Source of the DNA: Bacteroidota bacterium | GTDB taxonomy: Bacteria; Bacteroidota; Bacteroidia; 2-12-FULL-35-15 | Reading direction: 5' to 3' | DNA: 64,000 bases | Assembly: GCA_025963715.1 (NCBI GenBank) | Contig: JAOQAG010000017.1 | Span: forward strand, 62,001-126,000 | Shown here: positions 42,384 to 51,133 of the stretch, piece by piece | Layout: every line of letters begins with the position of its first letter | Position numbering within the stretch: the stretch's first letter is position 1 | Notes under the pieces: generated by a model | Database searches by the model: none | Told to the model about the DNA's origin: nothing | What the model saw: only the letters and a program-made list of their open reading frames with translations | Made by a program: the position numbers and the translations under genes

Positions 42384-42660
42384 TTCAAAGTTTAAAGTTC
42401 AAAAGTTTAAAGTTTGCTGTATGCAGATGCTGTGGCTAAATCAGAAGAATAACCTCACTTTATGCTGTCATCCCGGGCCTGACCCGGGATCTGTTAATTT
42501 GAAAGATAATGCTGATTTGCGTAAATGTAAAATGGATTTTTTAATTAATTATTTTCAAAACAAGTAACACGTTACACCTTATGTTTTCTTTTGTGCCTTA
42601 TGTGGTGAACGGGGCGGGGGATATGTTGATTAAAAAACAAATTTAATTTTTGAAAATCAG
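42384..42660. repeat. repeat cluster downstream of bioA
   Basis: It contains a heptamer array with 'gctgtatgcagatgctgtgg' (42383-42432), a tcccgggcctgacccggga palindrome (42471-42489) and a 'cacgttacaccttatg' word (42569-42606). No gene. Confidence 0.75.
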
Positions 42661-43242
42661 ATGGCATCCATCACTTCACTTTTAGGCGAGATAAAAAGCT
42701 GCAGCGTTTGCGAAAAGTACCTGGAATTTGGTGTAAACCCAATTATTGCAGCAAGTACCAAAAGTAAAATTATTATCGTCGGGCAGGCACCGGGCCGCAT
42801 TGTACACAACACAGGCATTCCCTGGAACGACAAAAGCGGCGATAATTTGCGGAACTGGCTGGGAATCGATAAAATTACATTTTATAATCCCGATAAAATC
42901 GCGCTCATGCCAATGGGTTTTTGTTATCCCGGAAAAGGCAAAACCGGCGACCTGCCGCCACGGCCCGAATGCGCTCCTTTGTGGCATTCGAAATTACTGA
43001 AGCTGATGCCCGGTGTACAGCTTATTATTCTTGTAGGGCAATACGCACAAAATTATTATCTTGGTAACAATGCACAAAATACGCTGACAGAAACGGTTCA
43101 TCAGTTTAAATCTTATTTGCCTGCTTATTTTCCGCTGCCGCATCCGTCGCCACGCAACAATATCTGGCAGGCAAAAAACGAATGGTTTGGTAAAGAAGTG
43201 TTGCCGGTGCTTAAAACAAAAGTGCAGGAGATTTTAAAATGA
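42661..43242 (+). CDS. uracil-DNA glycosylase family protein
   Basis: A 193-residue protein of the UDG superfamily. GQAPGRIVHNTGIPWNDKSG at 41-60 corresponds to the active-site GQDPY/GEAPG-type loop, ILVGQYAQ to the strand before the uracil pocket, and HPSPRNN at 161-167 to the HPSPLS DNA-intercalation motif. C14 and C17 near the N-terminus could be half of the Fe-S site of family 4/5 enzymes, but the other two Cys are not clearly present. It probably removes a damaged base; substrate range is uncertain. Confidence 0.82.
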   Translation: MASITSLLGEIKSCSVCEKYLEFGVNPIIAASTKSKIIIVGQAPGRIVHNTGIPWNDKSGDNLRNWLGIDKITFYNPDKIALMPMGFCYPGKGKTGDLPPRPECAPLWHSKLLKLMPGVQLIILVGQYAQNYYLGNNAQNTLTETVHQFKSYLPAYFPLPHPSPRNNIWQAKNEWFGKEVLPVLKTKVQEILK

Positions 43243-43614
43243 AAACATTTTTTGATTAGTATTTCGACGGAACATTTTTCGAATAAATTTGAATGAGTAT
43301 CCGGAACTTTGCACCATAAAAAGAATTTACTTTAAGAACGTCATTGCGAGGGCTTTTCGCCCGAAGCAATCTCATTCTAGATTATATACTGGTGTGAGAT
43401 TGCTTCGGGCGAAAAGCCCTGTGCCACCGCTAAAGCTATGGCGACACGCGGTCGCAATGACGCGTTGATTAAAAATTTCCCAATAAAAACAAAATGGACT
43501 TGGTATAAACTTTCCGGCTTCATTTAAATTTGTTTACAGGTCGATCAGTAAATTAGTACTTTAGTAATTCAAACACAGTTTCGTAAATTCGTATTCATTC
43601 GTTATCCGTACCGT
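43243..43614. other. 372-base gap with a large hairpin repeat
   Basis: No gene. The main content is the inverted-repeat element at 43339-43462; the remainder contains 'ttcgtaaattcgtattcattcg' words (43580-43602). Confidence 0.7.
43339..43462. repeat. long palindromic 'cgtcattgcga...gcaatctca' element, copy 1
   Basis: The inner arms 43349-43374 and 43395-43420 are perfect 26-bp inverted repeats around a 20-base loop. The outer arms cgtcattgcg (43339-43348) and cgcaatgacg (43453-43462) pair too, with an extra ~32-base insertion (43421-43452) on the right. A related element is at 48605-48691. Confidence 0.92.
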
Positions 43615-44322
43615 ATGTTTAAATCAAAGAGAGAACTCGTTTACATTATCCTTGCCGGATTATTTATAACCAACGCCATTGTTGCCGAGCTGATCGGTAG
43701 TAAGATCATCCAGATCGGGCCATTTGTAATGAGCATCGGGATCATTCCCTGGCCAATCGTATTTTTAACCACGGATATCATCAACGAACATTTTGGGAAA
43801 GCAGGTGTAAGAAAGCTTTCAATGATCACTGCTTCCCTGATCGCGTATGCATTTATTATTTTGTTTTTGGCAATTAAAATTCCTGCCGCTATTGGCATTT
43901 CAACGGTAACCGATGCGCAATTTTATGCCGTATTCGGGCAAAGCCTTTGGATCATTGTTGCCAGCCTGATTGCATTTATACTTTCCCAGTTGATCGATGT
44001 TTCTATTTTTTGGATGCTGCGCGATAAAACCGGCAGCAAAATGATCTGGCTCAGAAGCACCGGTTCTACTGTGATTTCCCAACTGATCGATACGTTTGTA
44101 GTGCTTGGGATCGCGTTTTGGTTGCCAGGCAAAATGACAACCGCGGTGTTCCTGAATGCTGCATTAACAGGTTATACATTCAAATTACTGATCGCTGTGG
44201 TGCTCACGCCGCTGATTTACGTGGGGCATAACCTGATCGAAAAATATTTAGGCGATGAGGAATCGCGCGAGATCATTAAGGAAGCGGCGGAAGAATCATT
44301 GCATCACAAAGTGGAGGAATAG
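43615..44322 (+). CDS. yhhQ: queuosine precursor transporter (YhhQ/QPTR family)
   Basis: A 235-residue membrane protein with about six hydrophobic segments. Family motifs include NAIVAELIGSKIIQIG, IIPWPIVFLTTDIINEHFGK, and SQLIDVSIFW ... STVISQLIDTFVVLGIAFW. The family imports queuosine precursors such as preQ0/preQ1 or queuine. It is followed 2 bases later by a lipoprotein gene. The acidic C-terminal tail is unremarkable. Confidence 0.92.
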   Translation: MFKSKRELVYIILAGLFITNAIVAELIGSKIIQIGPFVMSIGIIPWPIVFLTTDIINEHFGKAGVRKLSMITASLIAYAFIILFLAIKIPAAIGISTVTDAQFYAVFGQSLWIIVASLIAFILSQLIDVSIFWMLRDKTGSKMIWLRSTGSTVISQLIDTFVVLGIAFWLPGKMTTAVFLNAALTGYTFKLLIAVVLTPLIYVGHNLIEKYLGDEESREIIKEAAEESLHHKVEE

Positions 44323-44324
44323 AA

Positions 44325-45395
44325 ATGATGCGGGTACAAACGATCTGTTTTCTGGCATTTGTTTTTTTTGCTGCAGCCTGTGGTAATCAATCTGCGCCGG
44401 TTTCCAACGCCGCTGTGGCGGATACTTCCACACAAGCTGTAAAAAAAGACAGTGCAAAATATCCTTCTGCAGAAGAGCTGGATGCTGAATACCAACGCAT
44501 CCCAAAGGCAATCGGCTTTGACCTGTTCAAAAAAAGAATGGTAAGTTTGGAGGAACCGTTCAGTCCAGACTCCGCATTAAAAGCGCTTTTCCCCGGGCAG
44601 TATTATCAATTTCCATCACCGTATGATGATAATCAGCCGATCAGCATTGAAGAATGGTCGTGTCCAACCTGTACCCAAAAAGAATTTACCGGTTGGTACG
44701 AAGAAGAAACGGTACTTTTTCCTTTGAAAGACAGCAATGAAACCCGTTACAAAGACACGCTTTTGTTTACGGATGATAATGGAAACCGGAATGTGCTGAT
44801 GTCGTTTTCCACTACGGAATTTGCACAAGATCTTATTCTTTGCGGGCGTTTTACCTGCGCCAATTTTGGCCTGGCCTTGTTTACCGAAGAAAATAAAAAA
44901 TGGAATCTAAAAACGTTTTCGCCTGCTTTGGGTTGTTACGGAAGTTTTCAAATGATCCCGTCGATCATGTTATTAAAATTTGGTAAAAATAATTACGGCT
45001 GTTACTTCGATAATACCAATGGTGGCGCCGGTGGTCCGTTTTACAGCGATTCGTATGCCTTTGGGATCGTGAACGGACAATTTAAAATGATCCTGGAGCG
45101 GGTAGGAACGGGCCGGATCGCGAATGGAAAATCGGAATGGAAATCCGATTTTATAATTCCACAGCGAACAAGTGCTTTTTCCGATCTGGAAGTGGTTACC
45201 GCCGGTGATTATTATTCCAAGAAAAGCTTTGATGAAGCGGAAGATGATACTGCCAATACGCCCGGTGCCATTAAGGATGCGATCCGTTCAAACGAGCATT
45301 TTGATTTTAAGATCGTCAGTCATTATGCTTTTGAAAACGGAAAATATGTTTTTAAAAGCCAGGATCTGTCGATGGCGCCATCGGCAAACAAATGA
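44325..45395 (+). CDS. lipoprotein of unknown function
   Basis: A 356-residue protein with a lipoprotein signal (FLAFVFFAAAC, lipobox Cys19 followed by GN), then a Ser/Ala/Thr-rich linker. The mature part has several Cys (CPTCTQ, CGRFTCANFG, GCYGSF, GCYFDN) and strand-rich repeats resembling a beta-propeller or integrin-like repeat. Its start is 2 bases after yhhQ, so the two are probably co-transcribed, but no functional link is evident. Confidence 0.7.
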   Translation: MMRVQTICFLAFVFFAAACGNQSAPVSNAAVADTSTQAVKKDSAKYPSAEELDAEYQRIPKAIGFDLFKKRMVSLEEPFSPDSALKALFPGQYYQFPSPYDDNQPISIEEWSCPTCTQKEFTGWYEEETVLFPLKDSNETRYKDTLLFTDDNGNRNVLMSFSTTEFAQDLILCGRFTCANFGLALFTEENKKWNLKTFSPALGCYGSFQMIPSIMLLKFGKNNYGCYFDNTNGGAGGPFYSDSYAFGIVNGQFKMILERVGTGRIANGKSEWKSDFIIPQRTSAFSDLEVVTAGDYYSKKSFDEAEDDTANTPGAIKDAIRSNEHFDFKIVSHYAFENGKYVFKSQDLSMAPSANK

Positions 45396-45519
45396 TAAGC
45401 AGATTTTACCACTAAGGCACTCAGAACACTAAGGTTTTTGTAACAATAAAAATACTTTTGCGCTCTCTGCGGTAAAACGTACGCAGTCTAAAGACTTGAT
45501 ACTTAATACCTGATACTTT

Positions 45520-46107
45520 TCAATATTCTTTCAACAATCGTTCAATATTCTCAATCTGTGCATTGATCTCTTTTTGCTGTTTCGCGATCGTTCTTTTTCG
45601 TGTATAAAACCAGTTAAAAGCAATCCAGGCAAGCGTAATCGCGTAAGTACAAACCCCAAAAGTAAGATCGCGCTGCGCAAATTCATACATGTATAAAATG
45701 ATCCCAATCGTCAGTAAAATAAAATAAAGTGTAATTCCTTTCGTCTGGATCATGCGCTGCGTATTGCGGAAACGGATCAGCTGCTGCAGGTAATCTGTAT
45801 TGCTAAGCGTGAGATCGCTTTGTTTCAAAAGCAATTGCACCAGTTTGCTGTTAAAAATAATTCCCATAATGATCGCGATCAGCGTAAGGATAATTCCAAT
45901 CCGTGTGGTCCATTGCTGGAATTGATAATGCCATCCCAGCAAGGCAATGAATATAAATGTGCCGCAAAGGAGCAAGCCGCCGCCAACGTTTTTCAGCAGC
46001 ATTTTTTTACGGGCTTTTTGTACCTGCAGCAAAATTTCAGCTGCATCGGGCAGATTTTTTTCTTCCGTTTTCTGCCACAGGTTTTTTATGTCGTCAAAGT
46101 TTTGCAT
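45520..46107 (-). CDS. four-helix membrane protein downstream of an ECF sigma factor (possible anti-sigma)
   Basis: A 195-residue protein: an N-terminal soluble ~35-residue part (DIKNLWQKTEEKNLP), four membrane segments at about 43-62, 68-88, 124-143 and 150-168, and a charged C-terminal coiled-coil-like tail. The gene overlaps the sigma factor gene by 14 bases. Overlap with an ECF sigma gene is the usual position of an anti-sigma factor, so that role is inferred; I see no zinc-anti-sigma (HxxxCxxC) motif. Confidence 0.65.
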   Translation of the reverse strand: MQNFDDIKNLWQKTEEKNLPDAAEILLQVQKARKKMLLKNVGGGLLLCGTFIFIALLGWHYQFQQWTTRIGIILTLIAIIMGIIFNSKLVQLLLKQSDLTLSNTDYLQQLIRFRNTQRMIQTKGITLYFILLTIGIILYMYEFAQRDLTFGVCTYAITLAWIAFNWFYTRKRTIAKQQKEINAQIENIERLLKEY

Positions 46108-46588
46108 AGTCGTTGAATCGTTCTGTTAATGTTTGTTTAATGCGGTGGATCTTCACCCGTAAATTCCCTTCCGAAATCCCTGTAATGCCTGCTATTTCTT
46201 TTTGAGGAAGATCTTCCAGCACCAGCGAAATGATCAATCGTTCGGTTTCTTCCAGCGTAGCAATGCATTTGTACAATACTTCGATCTGCTCCGTTAAATG
46301 TTCCTCTTTTTTATCTTCGATCTGGAAGGGAAATTTCTCGACTTCGCTCGAAATGACAATGTTTGTCATTTTTGAGGAACGTTCGATCTGACGAAGGCAA
46401 ATGTTGGAAGCGATCCGGAAGATCCAGGTGCCGATCGCCGCTTCATTTCTGAACGTATCGAGCTTTTGCCAGACCTGTATAAATGTTTCCTGCGTCAGAT
46501 CTTTTGCCCAGTCCTTATCATTGACATAACCCATGCACAACCGAAAGATCTTCGGGCTGAACGTACGGTAAATTTCTTCAAACTCCAT
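46094..46588 (-). CDS. ECF-type RNA polymerase sigma factor
   Basis: A 164-residue sigma-70 family protein with only regions 2 and 4. Region 2 is FEEIYRTFSPKIFRLCMGYV..DLTQETFIQVW, plus the helix TWIFRIASNICL. Region 4 is LEETERLIISLVLEDLPQKEIA with the HTH GISEGNLRVKIHRIK. It would direct polymerase to a specific stress or envelope regulon. It sits between a hydrolase gene (5 bases away) and a membrane protein gene (overlap). Confidence 0.93.
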   Translation of the reverse strand: MEFEEIYRTFSPKIFRLCMGYVNDKDWAKDLTQETFIQVWQKLDTFRNEAAIGTWIFRIASNICLRQIERSSKMTNIVISSEVEKFPFQIEDKKEEHLTEQIEVLYKCIATLEETERLIISLVLEDLPQKEIAGITGISEGNLRVKIHRIKQTLTERFNDYAKL

Positions 46589-46593
46589 TTCTC

Positions 46594-47430
46594 TTAGTTA
46601 AGGAATTGATCCAATTGTTTAAAATAAAAAGCGGTGTCATCATACATTACAAAGTGCAATCCTTTATCGGCATACTGCAGGCTGGCCTTTTTCAAATTTT
46701 TATATTGTTCGGCAATTACAGGTTTCATCCCGGAAAAAGCGCTTTCCAATAAGATCAGTGACGGACATTTGATCGTTGAAATCGTTTCTCTTAAATCCGT
46801 GTTTAAAAACTGGCAATAAATTTCTGCCATCGTTTTGCGGTCTGATTTTACCGACCATTGGATCGCTTGTTCCAAATGTACAGTATCTGTCATTAAAGAA
46901 GGCATGCTTTGTTTTTGCATCGCATAAAATTGTTTGTCGTCCATCGCTTGAAAGCGCGTTACATACGGCGAGCAATCCGGATTTTTATTCGCTGCAAAAG
47001 CCGGGTTTTGAAGTGCGCCCAGGCAAGGCAATGCATCTACTACAATTATTTTAGAAATTAAAGTTGGATAATCAGCTGCTAACAACAAAGCCATTCCGCC
47101 ACCAATGCTGTGGCCGAGAATGATCGGTTTTGCAATTTTATTTTCTGTAATGTAACGCGCAATTTCGGTTTCCCAGTTTTTGTAGCTGTTGGTATTATCA
47201 GCTGCAACACCTGCAAAACCATGGAAGGTAAGCGTGTAACATTTATAATCCTTTTTATAACGTTCTACGGTTTCGTTCCATACTTCGCCGGAACAGGAAA
47301 GCCCCGGAATTAAAATAATGTTTTTAGTGCCTTCGCCGGTAATTTTTACATCAAATGGAAAAGCAGTTTGTGCAATGGTATTCATGCAAATACTGCTGAA
47401 TACGAAGAGGGATAAGATTAATTTTTTCAT
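46594..47430 (-). CDS. exported alpha/beta hydrolase
   Basis: A 278-residue protein with a signal peptide (MKKLILSLFVFSSICMNTIAQ). The alpha/beta-hydrolase fold shows ILIPGLSCSGEVW (oxyanion region), the nucleophile elbow ILGHSIGGGMALLLA with Ser in GHSIGG, and a C-terminal GLHFVMYDD His. Periplasmic esterase or lipase activity is plausible; substrate unknown. First gene of the hydrolase-sigma-membrane protein operon. Confidence 0.88.
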   Translation of the reverse strand: MKKLILSLFVFSSICMNTIAQTAFPFDVKITGEGTKNIILIPGLSCSGEVWNETVERYKKDYKCYTLTFHGFAGVAADNTNSYKNWETEIARYITENKIAKPIILGHSIGGGMALLLAADYPTLISKIIVVDALPCLGALQNPAFAANKNPDCSPYVTRFQAMDDKQFYAMQKQSMPSLMTDTVHLEQAIQWSVKSDRKTMAEIYCQFLNTDLRETISTIKCPSLILLESAFSGMKPVIAEQYKNLKKASLQYADKGLHFVMYDDTAFYFKQLDQFLN

Positions 47431-47666
47431 AATTTTTTTGTGATTGTTTATCCTTTTGATACCGGGAAATTCAAAATGTTACAAAAAAAAAGAAAAAAGT
47501 TCAGTTAACCGCAAAGGACGCGGAGAAGGCGCAGAGGACGCACAGGTTTTATGCCTGGCCTTATGTGTTTCTTTGTGTCTTATGTGGTAGAAAAATGAGG
47601 AGCTTCTTTTTTTTCTTTGCGCCTTTGCGGGAAAAAACACCGCGAGAAATAGAAACACTGGAAGGA
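47431..47666. repeat. intergenic repeat words
   Basis: The gap holds 'ccgcaaaggacgcggagaaggcgcagagg' (47509-47537), 'ctttgtgtcttatgtggtag' (47571-47590) and 'tttgcgcctttgcggg' (47617-47632) words shared with other gaps. No gene. Confidence 0.65.
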
Positions 47667-48545
47667 TTACCTGACTTTAAATACCATCAACTCTGTACGA
47701 CAGTTAATCAAATATATTTTTACTTGCTCCTCCCGGGTTACAGCCTTATTAAGTTCAGTATCAGGAATCAAAAGCTGTGATTCGCCATAGCCTTTTGCAA
47801 CAATCCTACCCGGAGCAATCTTCGCTTCTGTAAAATAATAAAGGCAGGAGCTTGCTCTGGACTCGGATAATTTTTTGTTAGCATTCGTAGAACCCCATGA
47901 ACCGGTATAAACTCCCAATTCTACCATAAGTTCCGGATGCGACGATAAAAATTGCCCCACTATTTTCAATGAATCCGCATTTAGGATCTGGCCATTATTC
48001 ATGTTATATATTATTTCCGGGATCTTAATAATATCGCCCACTTCAAAATCTTTATCCTGCATGGTTTTTACATGCCGCGGCGAAGGCATTCCTAAATTAT
48101 GACAAAACAAGAACAATGCTTCATCGCCTTTTTCGGACAAGCCGCCAAAGTTGGCTGTGGAATATTGCGGAGCCGAATAAATTTGCTGGCAGTTAAAACA
48201 AATATTCACATACGCCACCGGTTTATTGGCAGCATCGTAAAACACAAATGCATGATGCGGAAAAAAACAACCCGATTCTCCTTCACGGAAAGTGGACTTA
48301 TCATTCAAGATCATCAGCAGTGTATCTGCTTGTGCCGGGCTCAGTTTGTATTTAACCGAATCCACATTTTTTATCAGCTTTTTTGTTTTCGGATCAATTA
48401 CCGATTCATCATATTCCATTTTACCGTCAAACTCTTTATTAAAAGTATAACCGATCACTTTCACATATTTTTTTGATGGAAATACATTATGAGTTTGTGC
48501 AACAACCAGCTGCGTGCAGAAACAAAAAAAGAAGAAAATTCTCAT
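47667..48545 (-). CDS. OmpA-like domain protein
   Basis: A 292-residue exported protein (signal MRIFFFFCFCTQLVVAQ). The first ~150 residues are of unknown fold with paired Cys (SGCFF, NICFNCQQ). The C-terminal ~110 residues (GQILNADSLKIVGQFLSSHP ... SESRASSCLYYFTEAKIAPGRIVAKGYGESQLLIPD) are an OmpA/MotB peptidoglycan-binding domain. The protein probably links the outer membrane or periplasm to the cell wall. The last residues match a hypothetical tail outside the domain. Confidence 0.85.
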   Translation of the reverse strand: MRIFFFFCFCTQLVVAQTHNVFPSKKYVKVIGYTFNKEFDGKMEYDESVIDPKTKKLIKNVDSVKYKLSPAQADTLLMILNDKSTFREGESGCFFPHHAFVFYDAANKPVAYVNICFNCQQIYSAPQYSTANFGGLSEKGDEALFLFCHNLGMPSPRHVKTMQDKDFEVGDIIKIPEIIYNMNNGQILNADSLKIVGQFLSSHPELMVELGVYTGSWGSTNANKKLSESRASSCLYYFTEAKIAPGRIVAKGYGESQLLIPDTELNKAVTREEQVKIYLINCRTELMVFKVR

Positions 48546-48707
48546 GCTGTTTTTATTTTAATGAAATCGGATGTAACTATTATGAAACTAAATTATTTTA
48601 AGAACGTCATTGCGATCCGCCCTTTGGCGGAGAAGCAATCTCATTCAAGTATACACACTGGCATGAGATTGCTTCGTTCCTCGCAATGACGAAGTATTTA
48701 ACATTCT
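48546..48707. repeat. gap with palindromic 'cgtcattgcga' element, copy 2 (48605-48691)
   Basis: cgtcattgcga (48605-48615) pairs with tcgcaatgacg (48681-48691). Inside, agaagcaatctcat pairs with atgagattgcttc, and a small tccgccctttggcgg hairpin sits on the left arm. It is the same family as 43339-43462 but with a different insert. Confidence 0.85.
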
Positions 48708-49394
48708 CTATTTATTAAAAAATAATTTCAATTCCCCCGCTAAGCGTTCCACATCCACTTTCTCGATCGGGTGCTGCGTTTCCGGCAACACCATAAAATT
48801 TGCATTTTTCAATTGGCGGTACATATCAATCGTTTCTTCCAGTGTAACCATCGTGTCCTTGTCGCCAATACCGATCATTACCGGTTGCCCGATGCCTGCA
48901 TAATCTGCTAATTGTAATGGATTATTAGTTCCCAAACTAATCATCATCTCTGCCGTTTTACTCAATACGATTTTCCAATCGTTCGGCTGATGGCGCTTTT
49001 CCAGTGTTGCTGCAAAAGCCGGAATCTTCACCACGATCTTTTCCGCATCCAGCATTTTTATTTCCTTCGCAGCAATTTCCGGTGTCCACAAAAATTTAGT
49101 GGCAAGTGTAAATACATTTTTTATTCTCTCCGGGTAATGTTTTGCTAAATACAAAGCCACGTATCCGCCCATGCTGTAGCCGAAAATAGAGACTTGCCCC
49201 AAATTATTTTTTTGCAAATAATTCAATACATCCTGCGCAAATATTTCCATCGAAAAAACATCCTGCATCGCTTCGCCGCCATGGCCGCTAAAATTAAGAT
49301 TATGGATGATGAAATCAGTTTTTAATTTCTCTCCCAATGGCTGGAGCTGGTCTTTTGCTCCGATGGCGCCGTGCAGTAATAGTACGTGCTGCAT
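48708..49394 (-). CDS. alpha/beta hydrolase
   Basis: A 228-residue cytoplasmic alpha/beta-hydrolase: VLLHGAIGAKDQL at the start, nucleophile elbow FGYSMGGYVALYLA with Ser101, IGIGDKDTMV (Asp region) and QHPIEKVD with the catalytic His. Substrate unknown. Starts 2 bases after the M23 peptidase gene stop, so the two form an operon. Confidence 0.88.
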   Translation of the reverse strand: MQHVLLLHGAIGAKDQLQPLGEKLKTDFIIHNLNFSGHGGEAMQDVFSMEIFAQDVLNYLQKNNLGQVSIFGYSMGGYVALYLAKHYPERIKNVFTLATKFLWTPEIAAKEIKMLDAEKIVVKIPAFAATLEKRHQPNDWKIVLSKTAEMMISLGTNNPLQLADYAGIGQPVMIGIGDKDTMVTLEETIDMYRQLKNANFMVLPETQHPIEKVDVERLAGELKLFFNK

Positions 49395-49396
49395 GT

Positions 49397-51133
49397 TTAT
49401 CTTTTAAAAGTAAATGTATAAGTTGCCGTGTTCGCTTTGTCGTCCGTTACATCAATGCTGAATGTGTGTGTGCCCGGTGCTGTTTGCTCATCAAATGTAT
49501 AATACAATAAATTTTGTTTGAATTCGTATTCGCACAACACCCATTTTCCATCAATACTGCCGCGGTATTTCCGGATGCCCGATAAATTATCAGTAGCAAT
49601 GATCCCAATCGTTTTTGCTTTGCTCAGGTCGGTGGTTTTACCCGGAATAATTTTGAATGCCGCTTTTAATTTCGGTGCAATCGTATCGATCCCGATCGTA
49701 AAATGCCCGAACGATTTTGCCTGTGTGCTTACAAAACCATCATTATATGATCCGCCTTCGTAACTGCGTTTTCCTTTATCGTTGATGGAAATAATACAGG
49801 CTTTATTCTGTAAATTCTCCGGGAGATGAATTGCTTTAATGCTCAATAAATAGGCTTTTTGCACCGCTACTTCATCGTTCATGATCTCGTACAGCGGCGA
49901 GTAGGTTCCTTTCACCGAACCATCTGCAAAATAACGAAAATACACATCATCGTACAGCGCATTTTCCGGGATCACGATCCGAAGATCCGCCTGCGAAATT
50001 TTATTTTCTTTGGTACAATCAAACTCCAGTGCCGAATCTCCTTTCGTTATATAACGCGTTGCATCAACAGACCTTGTGCTGCCTTTTACTTTCAGCATCA
50101 TTTCGCTGCTGTTGCCCGCAAAATCCCTTACAATATAACGGATCCAGTGAACGGAATCATCCTCAAAATGCAGCACGCCATTATTGATCACGTTCTTGTA
50201 AATTCCCAGTTGATTGTTTTTTGACACAAAACATTTCTGAATTTTATCGCCGTGTTTTTGTTTTTCCGCATAATCAATGTGCGCATTCACATAGCGCGCA
50301 TTTTCAAAACTGAATTTTTCCAGCTCGTGATAATACACCCGCTTGCCGCCCGATTGCAGCTCGATCGAAAAAACGCCGTTCTGTCCCTGGTTACCATTTT
50401 CAGTATCGTAGGTTTCAATTCCAAAGCCAATATCGCCGTTTACAACGATCGTGTCCGCTTTGTTTAAAATGTAATAATGTCCTTTTAAAAATGCCGGTTT
50501 TATTTTTTTTACCGCATCCTTGCCATTCACTCTTCCATTGTGATTGATCGGGTAAATCGCAATCTCCGTGATCTTGGGTTTTACCGTGTCCGGAATTTTA
50601 TATCCGAAATAATACGGGTTAATTGGTTTTTCCGTAGCGGTCTCCCGGATCTCAAAATGCAGGTGCGGCCCTTCCGATCCGCCCGTGTTTCCGGATAAAG
50701 CAATCAATTGCCCTTTTGTTACCGGCAGCACATCTGCGCTCAGCAACGTATCCACTTCAAAAGACTGCAATACATATTGTGCTTTTTTCAGGAACGCAGC
50801 AATAGCCCCGTCAAAGCGCTGTAAATGCCCGTAAACACTCGTGTAGCCGTTAGGATGCGTAATGTAAAGCGCATTACCGTAACCATACGGCGAAATTTTG
50901 ATCCTGGAAATATAGCCATCTGCCGCAGCATACACCCGCATGCCTTCCTTACCATTAGTTTTAATATCAAAGCCTGCATGAAAATGATTCGGCCGGATCT
51001 CCCCGAAATTACCCGCCAGTTCAATGCTGGTATCGATCGGCGACCGGAAATAATCAGTCGGATAATTGGTTTGCGCAAAAGCCCTTGCGGAAAAAAAGGT
51101 AAAAAAGAAGAGTAGTGGCAATCGTTTCTGCAT
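49397..51133 (-). CDS. exported M23 family metallopeptidase
   Basis: A 578-residue protein starting at the ATG at 51133, which gives a normal signal peptide (MQKRLPLLFFFTFFSARAFA); a longer frame to 51169 would use repeat DNA as code. The zinc peptidase domain covers residues ~25-180, with ligands H52 and D56 (HFHAGFD) and H167-x-H169 (GPHLHFEIR), also YGNALYITHPNGYTSVYGHL. The remaining ~390 residues are beta-rich, ending in an Ig-like DDKANTATYTFTFKR. It likely cleaves peptidoglycan or another cell-wall peptide. Confidence 0.9.
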   Translation of the reverse strand: MQKRLPLLFFFTFFSARAFAQTNYPTDYFRSPIDTSIELAGNFGEIRPNHFHAGFDIKTNGKEGMRVYAAADGYISRIKISPYGYGNALYITHPNGYTSVYGHLQRFDGAIAAFLKKAQYVLQSFEVDTLLSADVLPVTKGQLIALSGNTGGSEGPHLHFEIRETATEKPINPYYFGYKIPDTVKPKITEIAIYPINHNGRVNGKDAVKKIKPAFLKGHYYILNKADTIVVNGDIGFGIETYDTENGNQGQNGVFSIELQSGGKRVYYHELEKFSFENARYVNAHIDYAEKQKHGDKIQKCFVSKNNQLGIYKNVINNGVLHFEDDSVHWIRYIVRDFAGNSSEMMLKVKGSTRSVDATRYITKGDSALEFDCTKENKISQADLRIVIPENALYDDVYFRYFADGSVKGTYSPLYEIMNDEVAVQKAYLLSIKAIHLPENLQNKACIISINDKGKRSYEGGSYNDGFVSTQAKSFGHFTIGIDTIAPKLKAAFKIIPGKTTDLSKAKTIGIIATDNLSGIRKYRGSIDGKWVLCEYEFKQNLLYYTFDEQTAPGTHTFSIDVTDDKANTATYTFTFKR

